Positions 52,429-64,000 of a DNA stretch of 64,000 nt are shown here, in pieces. Numbering within the stretch: position 1 is the stretch's first letter; every line of letters begins with the position of its first letter. Origin of the DNA: Moringa oleifera (lineage: Eukaryota; Streptophyta; Magnoliopsida; Brassicales; Moringaceae); assembly GCA_021397835.1 (NCBI GenBank), contig JAJFZO010000034.1, positions 2,606,501 to 2,670,500 on the forward strand. Reading direction: 5' to 3'. Both the position numbers and the translations under genes were made by a program. A model generated the notes under the pieces. That model worked only from the letters and a program-made list of their open reading frames with translations. It did no database searches and was not told where the DNA came from.

Positions 52429-55400
52429 GTAACTAAGAGATAAGAAGAACGGAAAACACTTCTCAGTTTCTCTCAATCCACGCATGAAAAGGATAGAATC
52501 CATGCATACATGCATGTGCTTGAGCCTCTACTTTCCCGTTTTGTTAAATTCAAAAACGAGTTCGACTTACAAAGACTCACCTCCAAGACCAACTTCGATT
52601 CAATACAACTAATTAGAGAATGTTTAGACTTTACAGGTTGTGTTTTCAATTTCCAACAGAGAAACGCGTGCTCTCTCCCTGACCACACGCTGCAATGTGA
52701 ACAATAGGCAGCAGAAGCTTTGTATCGCATACCACGTGGTTTCAAGATCTTATCACCATTTGCCTTGTTCACATTAATTCAATTATACGTGTATTTACTA
52801 TTCATTTTCAATAATTTCTAAAATCTACCATATCTAGTATAGCTTTATAAAATTAGGTATGAAAATGATTTTAGTTGAGTCACGTTATCCGATTGTAATA
52901 AATGATACAAAAAATTTTATTTCTATTTTTTTTTTGGGTATCATTAAAGATTTCAATAGCTTGGATTTTTAGCTTTTTATTCTTAATATATTTAATAAAT
53001 TTTTATATCAGCATACATATTTAATTAGTGTATATAAAATTATGTGCGGAGGGTTTTGGTTGAGTATTATTGGCTTTTGCAACAAATGAGATACCTTTTA
53101 GTTCCATTATTTTTTCGGGTCTTTTTAAGATTTCGATTGCTTGAAACCTTTGGCTTATTATTATTTATTTCAACAAGTTTAACAAACTCTTGCACTTCAT
53201 GGGCATTAAAGCTTGCAATCCAAGTCATGATGATTCCAATGTAACACCAATATCCATCAAGAAAATCTAGAGTTGGATTTCAAATTGTTGGATTGGTTTG
53301 ATCTTATCGATGCAATTATACATTCTTTGGATGAGAATTCAATTTTTCAAAGTCATAGTTTTCACATATTTCTAGCTTCACGAAATCCATTTGATTAGAT
53401 TAAAAATTTTTTCCTGTATCTCATAAATCACCATGTGAGAGTGTTTAATCAATTAAATGTATGTATTTCTAGGAGAAATTCATGCAAGTAGATTAAGGTT
53501 AATTCATATTCCATATTTGATTTATATCCTCTTGATAACTAATTGTTCTTGTTTAGGTATTTCAGATTACAACCTTGAGTCAGCATATTGGACTCATCTA
53601 CTAAGTATCCCATTTTTGCCAAAACTTCGCAGCCTGAGAGTTGATAGTCACACCTGCAAGTTCCATTTCTAGTAGGGTTGTTAATTTGCCTAATAATCTA
53701 TCAAGATCTTGATCTAGTCAATACCAGATATGTGTACTGTAATATTGTAAACATAATTATAAGTTAATCTTATCTCTAAAATCTACCAAAGTCGAAGGAT
53801 CAATATGCGTAAATCAATTGTTAGTATCCAATTGGTTGACGTAATTTGTATTATGATGAATTAATGTGTTATCCAATTAGACTCTATCAGTCTTATCTTA
53901 TTCTCAAATTAGTAAACTATCTACACCACATGAATTTGGGTTGAACCATGTGCATATATTTGTATTGAGTTCTTTTCTATTTTAATTCTATCGATCATTA
54001 ATTGCAAGTTTACCGGTCAATGTGATTTGTAGTTGAGACGAAATTAATTAAATATTTTGAAGTGTTATTTCTCTTATTCACATGGAACATTTTAATTTAC
54101 TTTAAAAAACATGAGTGATATTACTCTAATTATTTAGGAAGTATTGAATTTCCGACAAGTCAATTTGCTCGATAGCATATACATTGAATGAGTGTAATAC
54201 CTTCAATTAACTTCATTTTTTCTGGTTTTACTTTAATCAATTGGAACACATTTAAGACAATTGAATTTCCACATAAATTGATAAATATATATAATTAAAT
54301 GTATATTTTTTGCTAGTAAGCGACAACAATAACAATTAGAAAAAAATTCATATATGTTTGTGTTTTGTAATTGTATAATAATATATACTAGCTTAAACAA
54401 TTAAGTTGATATAATATATCAATAATTATTTCAATATTCGGAAAATATAAAACTTAATTAAATAAATGTGTTATAAAATATTAGTATGATTACTACTATA
54501 TATACATATAATTTGTTATTATCATTTGTTAGTGTACTATTACTATTTAAAAAGAATGTTTTGTTTTTTGTCTTGAAATAAAATTTGCTTTTTTCTGGAA
54601 GAATCAAAATAAATGAATAAGGTAATCAAATATATATTTAATTAAAATAATGCATGTTGCTATATAAGATTAATTATATATGTTGAAGAACAAGTACACA
54701 AACACATATATAAGCAACATTTGTTTTTTACTTCTTTCCTTGAAAGATCACATTTGTGTAGGCAACTTGATGAAAACAAAACACAGTAATTCCTCAATAG
54801 TAACATGCATAAATTTCAAAACTTCAACAACATCACATAATTAGTGCTCATTAACAATAATAATAATAATAAGGCCACTTACTCAAGAAATTACTCAAAT
54901 GTAAATATATACACACACAACATTAAAGTATAAACTACTAATTAATGATATATATGAGAAAAAAGTAAATTATTATATAATTTAATTAACACTAAATATG
55001 GAGAAAAAGATCAACCAAATGAATGATTCATCATTAGGCATGAGTGTAGCTATGATTGCTTTTTATTAACCTCCTTCAAGCTCTTTGATCTCCTTTTGTC
55101 AACCTCATATAATTGATTGCAACTTAGGTTCCTTTTATTTTTTTTCCCCCACTCATTGGGACAGCAAAATGACTTAATATTAAATATATGAAAATTAATT
55201 AATAATACGCAAACTAAACAAATAAATAAAAGAAAAGGTTTAAGCTGCAAAGTACCAACCATTACAAGTATATGCATGAATAAGAAGGAAATTTGTCTTC
55301 TTATTATTTTTTATTTTCAATTTTGACATAGATTTGATGTATCTTTTTCTTTTTTCCAACCCATTATATTATAGAATGTATAGTGGAAAAAAATTACTGC

Positions 55401-58163
55401 AATTAATGTTAGATAGTTTATAGTTAAATATATACTTATTTTCATAAAATTCATGCAAGATATGTTAATAATCAAGATAAATAGTCTTATTAATTTGGTA
55501 TTAATTAGTTAGATTTCAAACGCGAGTATAAAAAGGATCATGGTGATGAACGATATGTTTCTGTCTTTGAGAGTTCCTTCCCCCTATGTGAATCATTTAG
55601 TTTAAACCATAATTGATTACATGATATGTATTTGATTATACTATAAATATACAATAACTGGAATCAATTATTAACTAACATGTTCTCAAACAAGAAGTTG
55701 AGTACTACAAGTAAAAATATGCAACCAGACATACTTAAATACTTCAATTCTTGGACATATACAATGCTAGCTAGCGATCTCAACTCCAATTCTATTCTTA
55801 TTCTATATGATAATTCATGGGTTCATCGAAATTTGTGGAATTAATGTGTAGCCGCCTCTTAGGTACCCAAAAACGTTTCCAACATTATCCAGACTTGAAA
55901 AAGTTTGTGGAATGTAACTCAATTTTGATAAGCTAAATCTAGCAGTTAAATTTAATTAATTTGTTGAATAATGTATAAAACAAAGATCGTAAAATTTGCT
56001 TGTATACATATTCATCTAATGCTCATTGAAAAGAAAGATCTTTGAATTACATAATTTAAGTTATATTTCTTTATGGAGTGATTGTGGTCTAGTGCTTCTC
56101 ATGGAGCTAGCTTGATTGTGCAAGTTATTTTACCAAATAATATATGTGAGACATTAAGCTCCTACACATTTAATTAATTTGCAAATTTTTTTAATAATTG
56201 TGAGGAACATCTGTATATATAAAAACATCATTGATGCATATAGCTTAGTATTTACATGTGAAAGGTCAAAATAATAATACAATCCAAAAAAATCTAACAT
56301 CGATCATTATTAACTCATTGGATTGTACAACATTTTTAAGTTACCAATACCAAAGATCTTTAATTTTGAGTTTAAGATGGGAAAAGTGACCTGATGTCAC
56401 AAAAATCATCACCTGATATTTTCCCAAAAATGGGAATATGATTACATAGCTTTTATGATCCGCAGGCCATGATGAAAGCATTCAAAAAGGGTCTGCAATT
56501 TGTGTTGGGAAAAATTTTCCAATATTATCTAATTAAGAAGAATATTGAGAAAACTAATTCGTAAGAAAGTAATTTTCTTAAAGATCAAAATGATCAATCT
56601 TTAATTCACTCTAGAAGTAATATTTAAACGCAAAGGATGTAAATATATGTAGCAGTATGCCTCGGTTGACGCAAAAGAATATTGATGCGTGGTGACCTTA
56701 ATGTTCCAAAATCTGCTTGAAGGTCAAAAGCTATTGGAAAAAGGTTTGATCTTTAGTTGACTTTGTCATATAATGAAGAATTATGTGATTTTTGACAAAA
56801 GGAAGACTGTTGCTTTGGAGAAAGCTGAGGTTACAATAAACAAATCTTTTATCTGTTATCAATTTATGATCCAAAGAAAGCAACAAGTTAAAGAAGAGAC
56901 TGAATCAATAACTAGATCTCAATGTTTTATGTGCAAGGAGTTCAAAGACATTATCGAAGCTGGATGAACACATGGCGCATGGAATTTTCAGGACTTGAAG
57001 CCTTTCTATGAACAACAGAAGCAAAAATCAGCACCTTGAATGCACAAATGAACTATATATATAATTTTCATTTTTCCAATGTTGAACCGAGAAGTCTCTT
57101 GAATCATATTAAAGAAGAGAAGAAGAATCCTGCATGTCATGATGATCATATGTGAAGTTTCAGAAAGGTCAGATAGAAAGAGTTATGCTGCAACCCATCA
57201 TTTTTCTTAGCCTGGCCATGGCCTGTTAGGTTTCTTGCAAAATACCACTTTTTGCTGAAAGAAAAAAAAAGTGCTTAAGAACATATTATATAATCAAAGG
57301 AAGTCCTCTAGATATCTGTTCCTTCAGAATTAGAGAACAGTGAACATCTCACTTTGATGTAACATGAATTCATAGATGTATATGTGGACTGTTCTAATGG
57401 GCATTTTTGTGCTACAAAGAGAATGGAAGATCACGCAAAGTAGGTGGCAATTGTTCTTCTTGAGGACCATATAGTTATCTGATCATCACTTCCATCAACA
57501 TCAAGTTCCTCTTCTGCTTATATGACAAAACTACAGAATTCTTGTGTATCTCAAGAGTGATAAAATGTTGGAGAAAACCAGAATACTCTCTTGCCTCAGT
57601 TTCAGTGACCTTTGATGGCCACTAGTTCCTCGAAGATGCCTGAAAGTGGTCATACCCACATATCTTCAGTCTGCAAATTAAGCTCTGAAAGTTATATAGA
57701 AAAGCGATGTCCTTTGATTACATTTTATTTGAAACTTTGGTTGATGAAAGTTTATCATCATACCAAATCTTTATTGTTAGTCCAATGCTCAATTAATCTT
57801 CATTGTTTTTGCAGATTTACAGGCAAGTCAATTAATAAGTTCATTTTGATAATTAATTACTTTCTTGATGGTCATAATTGGCTACTCGATCTGCTTCAAA
57901 TCAGAAGGTAACCGATAAGATGAACTTCTTGAACGTGACTGTGATGGTAGAAGTCTTTATCTGAAAAAAAAAAAGAGTTAAAAAAAAATCTAGAGGGATC
58001 GTGTATGCAAATAATTGTAGTTATTAAGTTAAGGATTAATTAAATGTGTTATAGTATCAATGTAATAAACAAAGAAAGGCAAGCACAAGCTTATCATTTG
58101 AGAATGACTCAACCCATTATTTTTCAAATCCTCATCACCATCTACCCAACAAAGTCTCTTTCC

Positions 58164-58170
58164 TATATAA
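58164..58170 (+). promoter_or_regulatory. TATA box of the YUCCA gene
   Basis: TATATAA lies 193 bases before the first ATG. It is followed by a CT-rich stretch (58171-58330: many CTCTCC and TTCTTTCT words), typical of a plant 5' UTR, so transcription should begin near 58195-58205. Confidence 0.75.
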
Positions 58171-58362
58171 ACCTCTCCTTCCCTTCTCTTCCTCTCTACA
58201 AACAGACGCATCACTTCAAAAAAATTCCATATTTATTCTCCTCTCCCTGTCCATATAGATCAAATAACTTTCTTTCTTCTTTCTCCTCTCTCACTGTCCC
58301 TTTCGGATTCACTTTGTCAACCAACTTTCTTCAAGATTGTCTCTTTTACTATCTTTTCGCTC

Positions 58363-59988
58363 ATGTATAATACTAGTGCTAATATATCGACCATGTTTAG
58401 GAGTTCTGGTCAAGATCAGGACATCTTTTCTCGCCGTTGCATATGGGTGAACGGGCCTGTGATTGTTGGTGCAGGTCCTTCAGGCTTAGCGGTTGGTGCT
58501 GGCCTGAAGAGGCAAGGCGTGCCATTCATAATCCTGGAACGAGCAAACTGCATTGCCTCTCTATGGCAGAACCGCACCTACGATCGTCTCAAGCTTCACC
58601 TTCCTAAACAGTTCTGTCAGCTGCCTAACTTCCAATTCCCTGAGGACTTCCCTGAGTACCCCACCAAAAACCAGTTCATCGAGTACCTTGAGTCCTACGC
58701 CAAGCACTTTGACATCAACCCTCAATTCAACGAGACAGTGCAATCTGCTAAGTATGACGAGACTTTTGGTTTGTGGCGAGTCAAGACTATTTCACTAAGC
58801 GGTTCTTGTTCTACTGAAGTCGAGTACATCTGCAGGTGGCTTGTGGTGGCCACCGGAGAGAATGCAGAGAAAGTAGTGCCGGAGTTCGAAGGCCTGGAAG
58901 AGTTTGGTGGCCACGTTACGCATGCCTGTGACTACAAATCCGGCGGAAGTCATCGCGGAAAGAGTGTACTAGTAGTCGGCTGCGGTAATTCAGGCATGGA
59001 AGTGTCTCTTGATCTCTGCAACCACAGTGCAAATCCATCAATGGTGGTTCGAAGCTCGGTAAGTTCCTAAAGATCTTTCTTGCAACTCCGTCACCTTTTT
59101 TAGATAGTAAGTCTTCAGAGCAATAACGAAGATTCCTTGCTTCTGATCCACAGGTTCATGTCTTGCCAAGAGAAGTCTTCGGCAGATCGACGTTTGAATT
59201 AGCAATGCTGATGATGAAATGGCTTCCACTTTGGCTTGTGGACAAGATTCTACTAATTCTTGCAAGACTAATACTAGGAAATGTCCAAAAATACGGCCTG
59301 AAAAGGCCCCCGGTAGGCCCTTTGGAGCTCAAAAACACAGTAGGGAAGACTCCTGTATTGGACATGGGTGCACTGAAGAAAATAAGATCTGGACGCATCA
59401 AAATAGTGCCTGGAATCAAGAGGTTCTCCAGGGGCAGAGTTGAGCTTGTCAATGGCCAGAATCTTGAGATTGATTCTGTTGTTCTCGCAACTGGGTACCG
59501 CAGCAATGTTCCATCATGGCTGAAGGTGAGCATATGGTTTTCATTATTGTTTTCATGTGGACTTTGTTTTGGTTTTTTCTCAATCAGGATTCATGTGACA
59601 GTTATGGAAGTTGGTCTCTTCTTTCTTTATTACATTTTCTTACTGATTCAGACGCCTACATATCTAGAAAACTTGAAACCGCTGTCCGTTCTGATTTGTC
59701 CTATTCATAGATCAAAAGACCCTTTGAGAAATTGCTCACGGTTACGTTTGTTTGGTGCAGGAAAATGATTTCTTCTCTGAGGATGGGATACCCAAAAACC
59801 CATTCCCAAACGGGTGGAAAGGCAGTGCTGGGCTTTATGCAGTTGGGTTCACCAGGAGAGGCCTATCTGGTGCATCTTTGGACGCCATTAGTGTCGCACA
59901 TGACATTGCCCAGAGCTGGAAAGAAGAGACTAAGCAGAAAAAGAAATCCGTAGCCGCCCGCCACCGAAGATGCATCTCACATTTCTAA
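58363..59988 (+). CDS. YUC: YUCCA flavin monooxygenase (indole-3-pyruvate monooxygenase), 431 aa
   Basis: Three exons, 58363-59058, 59154-59525 and 59761-59988 (TAA), all phase 0 and together 1296 nt. YUCCA enzymes use FAD, NADPH and O2 to turn indole-3-pyruvate into indole-3-acetic acid, the rate-limiting step of the main auxin route. Motifs: FAD site GAGPSG (36-41), [32 protein letters not shown] site GCGNSG (206-211) and ATGYRSNVP (344-352). The start [10 protein letters not shown], the segment [14 protein letters not shown] and the C-terminus RRCISHF resemble the YUC3/5/7/8/9 clade, closest in my memory to YUC8. A second in-frame ATG at 58393 (MFRSSG) aligns better with the usual N-terminus, so the protein may be 421 aa. 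Length and intron number fit the family, and nothing is broken. Confidence 0.95.
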
Positions 59989-60008
59989 AATATAAGAACC
60001 CTTCATGC

Positions 60009-60014
60009 TAATAA
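60009..60014 (+). terminator. Poly(A) signal of the YUCCA gene
   Basis: AATAAA lies about 20 bases after the stop codon, followed by an A run and a T-rich stretch. This is very close to the stop, so a longer 3' UTR ending further right is also possible. Confidence 0.4.
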
Positions 60015-60581
60015 AAAAAATTATTTTGGTCTGATTTGTTTCTTCTGATTTGGTAACCCATTCGATCAATTTGGATCGGTCTGTGTAGGGAAAAATGTAG
60101 AATAAAAAAGGAACATATAAGGCAGGAAGCAGCCCTCTCCTAAGGAAGACTGAAGACCCATGATGTGAAAAATAATTAGGGTCCTTTTGTATAAAGGAAG
60201 ATGAGGCTTATTATTATTATTGTTCTAATTCTATAAGGAATGTTGTATTAATAATTTCAGTCAAAATGAAGAACACTCTATTTTCTTCTCTGGTTCAATT
60301 AGCCATTAATGGAACTGATGCGTTCTCTCTCTGCAATCTGGTCCATTAAGGACCCATTGAATACACTGGGGTCCATTAGCATACCCCATAATTACATATC
60401 TCTTGTTGGTGATTCTCAGCTTGTGACTCCTGACCAGTTTCTGCATAAATTATTTCAACAAAATAAAAAGATGAAGAGGAGGAGGCTGAGTCCTCTTCCT
60501 TTTCATTTTCCTCCTGCACATGGATAGAGCCCACAATAGTTAAGAGAAGTAATAAATCTTTTCTTTGTACCATGCAAGCTC

Positions 60582-62350
60582 CTAGCATGATCCAAGTTTC
60601 AACAATTCAGATTTCAAGTTTGGATGCCATGCAAGTGTGTCACCTGTGTTAGTCAGATACGGATATCTAAAGATAGATAGAACAGTTCCGATATCCATAG
60701 AGCAAGCTCTATCTGCAGAAACTCTGTAGAGAATTCAGGGCACTGTATGATCTTATCTTCAAGGTCAAAATATATCAAGTAATCATTTCAACTGAAGAAT
60801 CTGAGAATACGAAGCAAATACTATGAAAGCTGTGCCAATTATGTAACAAATTCAGTGCATTTACTAAACAGGAAAAGTTATGCATAAGGAGTTACAAGAA
60901 ACTCAGTGAACTTACAGGAGACAATTCCGGCTAAAGAGGAGGGGTTCCATGTGAAACCCACAGAGATAAATGCTCGAACAAATGCAGCCAAGCTTTCAAC
61001 TGGTCCTTTTTCTCTGTGAATAATGGTTTCAACTGATTTGTTAAAAAGAAAATCGACTTTTTTGCAAAAAGAACAGTAGAAGACAACCCATATGAGTACC
61101 CATGCTGTTGATTTAGATGAAGAGCAGAAGCCTTAACTTAGTGGCCCATCCAGTACTTTTTCAGGACCACAAAATAAGCTCTTAAAATAAAAATAATGCA
61201 GTGACTCTCATTCCTCGTGAGCATATCATCTACAGGTCTTTCACTCCAACTTGTGAACAAAGCACAGATTTGACAGTCTGAAAGTTGCTCTTGTCCCAGC
61301 CAACAACATTAAAACTGCAACTGCATACCTGTCCAATTCAACTAGAACCGCTAAGGTTCTCACAAGCATGCAGCCCCCCAGCTTAGACATCACAGTTAAC
61401 CAAGAAATGAAAACACATGGGGTGGCCACCGCCTATATCCACTCTTAGTTCTGCACAGAAGGCCCATTCCTTCTTGCTGGCTGTTATATCCCACTGTTCA
61501 CTACTGTTCCTGAAATTTTGATTTTAATGCATAGGGATGCATTCATAGCTGACAAAAAAGAAAATACTTACATGGATACCTGCATCAGAATTAAACAAGT
61601 TCTTGTACATGCATACGTCCATATGTGCATGTTTGAGAAATATTCATCTTGGGGTTTTGAGTCTGATTTATTTAACCTCTTCTCAGAAGTTACATATACT
61701 TAGTCCATTTCCTCTGCCAACAGTCAAATTTTCTCAATGACATGATAGTTAGCTTCCTTGCTCTTGAACTAGTTGTATGACAGAAAAAGAAACTCAAACA
61801 AGAAAAAGGCAAACCAAAACTTGTACAGATGATACAGAACCAGTAAGGTTAAACAGCAGAAGCTGCTTAAGAGCAGCTCGCACCCAATTTGGAATTTTTC
61901 TTTTCAATCCTTGTTTCTCAACATACAAAGCAAATTTCAGTTTTTCATCTGCACAATATTCTGCTGACGAGCTAGCAAAATTAGTCAAGAAGGTAGAAAT
62001 CAGGTCAGACAAGCTTGTTAGTGCAAGTAAATCATACCAAGCATCAGACTCCCAGTCAAAGCAAAAATCTGTTTTGTTTGATTAACATCCGAAAAAAATG
62101 TATTCCCTCCTTGGAACTCTAACCCAAGTGAAAAGCATGAAAAGCAAGCATTTCAAGATCCTTTGACACAAGGTCAAAAGTTTCAGCTAGCTTCCAGACT
62201 ATACTTATTTCATATTACACTATACATTCCCTACTGTGTAGCACTGGACTATGAAATGAACCTGAATGTCTCACGAGGCTCGCTTAAAAGGAGGATCTTG
62301 ACAAGAAGTGGGATCCAGAAATTACAATGGACAGGAAAATAATTAATTTC
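60582..62350 (-). CDS. Candidate unidentified multi-exon gene, 3' part
   Basis: On the minus strand five open segments with GT-AG borders join in phase: 62350-62275, 62068-61821, 61432-61329, 61013-60916 and 60712-60582 (TAG), about 219 residues. The longest exon reads WESDAWYDLLALTSLSDLIS, then ASSSAEYCADEKLKFALYVE and KRKIPNWVRAALKQLLLFN. Later exons read GGCMLVRTLAVLVELDREKG and AFVRAFISVGFTWNPSSLAG, and the end reads YLTNTGDTLAWHPNLKSELL. Composition is helical and Leu-rich, compatible with an alpha-solenoid, but I do not recognise the family. Some joints allow other choices (the CAA/GTTTTG donor at 61820 and the ATATAG acceptor at 61433 are weak), and chance open frames occur here in other frames, so the model is tentative. 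Further 5' exons may lie at 62.4-63.3 kb, for example about 63064-62863 or 62890-62841, but these compete in different frames. Confidence 0.35.
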
Positions 62351-63600
62351 CTCCACGAATGACCCAAGATTGAGCATAAGGAAAGAAAAAGGATCAGTAA
62401 AGCCAGATCATATGATTAGGATGTGTCATTGTTAAATTGTGTTTTGTGTTAGCAGTCGTACAAAGAAACAAGAAACTGTAAACCCTTAAACTATTTCTCT
62501 CCAAATTAAAAATGCAGTACAAGATCTCAGCATAACACAATATAATAGCAAAAAGAAGGTGCTGTAACTCGTAATTTTCAATAGTAATAGGCTCTTCATA
62601 TCCAAGCACAGTACAAACGAGTTCAGCATACTTCTGTACAACACAACATTCAGGATGTTTATTTTCTCCCTTGCTGTACAATGAGATCATCAGCCACATT
62701 CAGTAACTTGTAAATAAATTTGCAATGCATAGAATGCATCTTAGTGTTATTCTCTGAAATCTTACATTAAAATGAGAACAAGAAAATGAAATTATTGTTC
62801 TCTATCTATTTTGTCCACACTTCTCCTTTTAATTTCACCTTAACATAGTGCACTGAAGCAACCAATGAAGATGGAACTAGACAACACAACAGTTGGGCAA
62901 TTTTCAAGCTTAAGCTGTTTCAAGCACCAGTTAAATAACAGCTTCATAAAACCATGCACAGTAAATGAACCCTCATCAACAAGTGAGTTGGTTCTCCAAG
63001 AAACTGAGTGGAAGACTATACAATCTAGAGCAAAACAACTTTTTTCCAGGGCATATAAGCATCTCTTTTTCAGGAAAAAAAATTATGTAGTAACTTAAAA
63101 GGATGCTAAAGAAACATCTAAAAATGAATTTGATGGCAAGGGTATTTATGAGATCTTCCAGCGGACACTAACTCCATCATCTACCACTAGGCATAAATAA
63201 GTCCATTGTAAGCATTTAAACTGGTCCACCAACTTAACCAATATTCCAGTCAACCTTTCAACAAATGCCCTACAACTTCAAATACAACGAAGCAAAAAGA
63301 CAGTCATAAGAGACTTTCTGTTAGAATTCAACAAGCAACTTACAAAAGAGGAGCAAAAAATTAAATTGATTGAATGATTTACAGTGAATTCTGAAAACGT
63401 ACAAGTCTCACTGTGGCCCATAAAATTGTCACAAGTCAGTATATTACACGTTGAACTAAAGGTCACATGCTAGTCTTTATTTCTCCACAGCTGACCGAAT
63501 GTCCAACCATTCAAAAATGATGCAACAGAAGGTTGTACTTGAATATATAAGTAACTTATTTAAAAATGATAGCATAAAAGTTACAATTACCAATTTCAGA
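62351..63600 (-). other. Region with further candidate minus-strand exons
   Basis: Several minus-strand stretches are open and protein-like: 63290-63140 (LTGILVKLVDQFKCLQWTYL...), 63064-62863 (SVSWRTNSLVDEG...), 62890-62841 ending at a good AAG/GTGAAA donor, and 62699-62394 (KYAELVCTVLGYEEPITIEN). They cannot all be joined in one phase and some overlap in different frames, so I do not draw a model. They may be 5' exons of the tentative gene to the left, or chance. Confidence 0.2.
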
Positions 63601-63617
63601 GGTCAATAAAAGCAGAT

Positions 63618-63623
63618 TTTATT
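63618..63623 (-). terminator. Poly(A) signal for the right-edge gene
   Basis: AATAAA on the minus strand (TTTATT on +) lies about 170 bases after the stop codon of the right-edge gene. Confidence 0.35.
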
Positions 63624-63790
63624 ATACACAAATATATCAAGAATTCAGCATTACGTTTCCTAATTACATACAGTAGTCTTTCAAAATTCAAAGTTGCACA
63701 AACAAGAATACCACAGAAAGCATACAAGTACAAAAGTTCAGATATATGAAAAGCTCATCAACATTGCCAGGAATTTTTTATTCTGGACAG

Positions 63791-64000
63791 TCACTTTCCA
63801 GAAAGCATTTGATCGATTTGGCCATTCTTGTTGTACATATCAACAATCTTCTTGGCATAAGAAGGCATGTGCCTATCAGCTCTGTGCAAATTTCAGTTTT
63901 CAAGATTAAAAGCAACTCATTGCCTTGCAATAAAAGCATTTTTTGATTTCGATGTACCTTTGTTTTCCCCAGGTGCGGCTCACATGCAAATAGTTCCTGA
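63791..64000 (-). CDS. Last two exons of an unidentified gene entering from the right
   Basis: On the minus strand an exon open at the window edge (64000-63958) ends in AAAG/GTACAT. After a 76-bp intron the terminal exon 63881-63791 begins behind TTTGCACAG and ends in TGA. The phase-2 joint gives RNYLHVSRTWGKQ + RADRHMPSYAKKIVDMYNKN + GQIDQMLSGK. The terminal exon looks truly coding. In the upstream exon another frame (LFACEPHLGKTK) also looks coding but would run into a stop after splicing, so the exact joint is unsettled. I do not recognise the protein. Confidence 0.45.

Larger units (their letters stand above)
46760..58160. other. Gene-poor spacer between myosin and YUCCA genes
   Basis: About 11.4 kb without a gene I can support. 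The first 2 kb (to about 49 kb) is of moderate composition; the minus strand at 48690-48874 reads an open 60-residue segment (LETVSKHQEQFRQENVAP and so on) that is protein-like but matches no family I know. From 49 to 56.6 kb it is AT-rich with short repeats and one foldback (52.4 kb). From 56.6 to 58 kb it is the distal upstream region of the YUCCA gene. Short open frames around 53.0-53.7 kb may be worn transposon sequence; I could not assign them. Confidence 0.45.

Noticed and set aside
56360..56460. Inverted words TGGGAAAA...TTTTCCCA and GTGAC...GTCAC
   Set aside because: The stems are short (5-8 bp) and interrupted, as expected by chance in AT-rich DNA.
1..64000. CRISPR arrays, operons, prophage or bacterial mobile elements
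   Set aside because: The sequence is plant nuclear DNA with introns. No direct-repeat/spacer arrays or bacterial gene clusters are present.

Overview
This is nuclear DNA of a flowering plant. Genes are split by many GT-AG introns, the spacers are AT-rich, and introns and spacers hold plant-type Ty1/copia, LINE and SINE remnants. The gene content (myosin XI, YUCCA flavin monooxygenase, class 3 lipase) and the retroelement translations look like a woody eudicot, possibly grapevine. The species is inference.

Layout: (1) About 0.4-10.9 kb, + strand: the 3' part of a class 3 lipase gene. Two of its introns are filled with retroelement remnants, all antisense to the gene: a LINE piece in one, and a copia remnant plus a second LINE piece in the other. 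(2) 12.8-14.7 kb, - strand: a compact two-exon gene for a 224-residue coiled-coil protein. (3) 14.9-25.2 kb: gene-poor, very AT-rich spacer with a two-copy 210-bp tandem repeat, a decayed ~90-bp repeat and a 2-kb extremely AT-rich block. G-box/ABRE-like CACGTG sites lie towards its right end. (4) 25.2-46.7 kb, + strand: a complete myosin XI gene. I traced 39 coding exons, and they join in one frame to a 1484-residue protein with SH3-like domain, motor, six IQ motifs, coiled coil and globular tail. Its first coding exon is only the ATG, followed by introns of 0.9 and 6.3 kb; the 6.3-kb one holds a long C tract, a G tract and a SINE-like element. (5) 46.8-58.1 kb: gene-poor spacer with a few simple repeats and one foldback. 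(6) 58.2-60.0 kb, + strand: a complete three-exon YUCCA (indole-3-pyruvate monooxygenase, auxin synthesis) gene with a clear TATA box. (7) 60.5-64.0 kb, - strand: a phase-consistent chain of exons of an unidentified gene (tentative), then the last two exons of another unidentified gene entering from the right edge.

The genes are independent plant loci and do not form a joint pathway. I found no convincing new biological system. The points most worth checking are the unidentified right-hand genes, the exon/intron design and leader uORFs of the myosin gene, the retroelement-packed lipase introns, and the 52.4-kb foldback.
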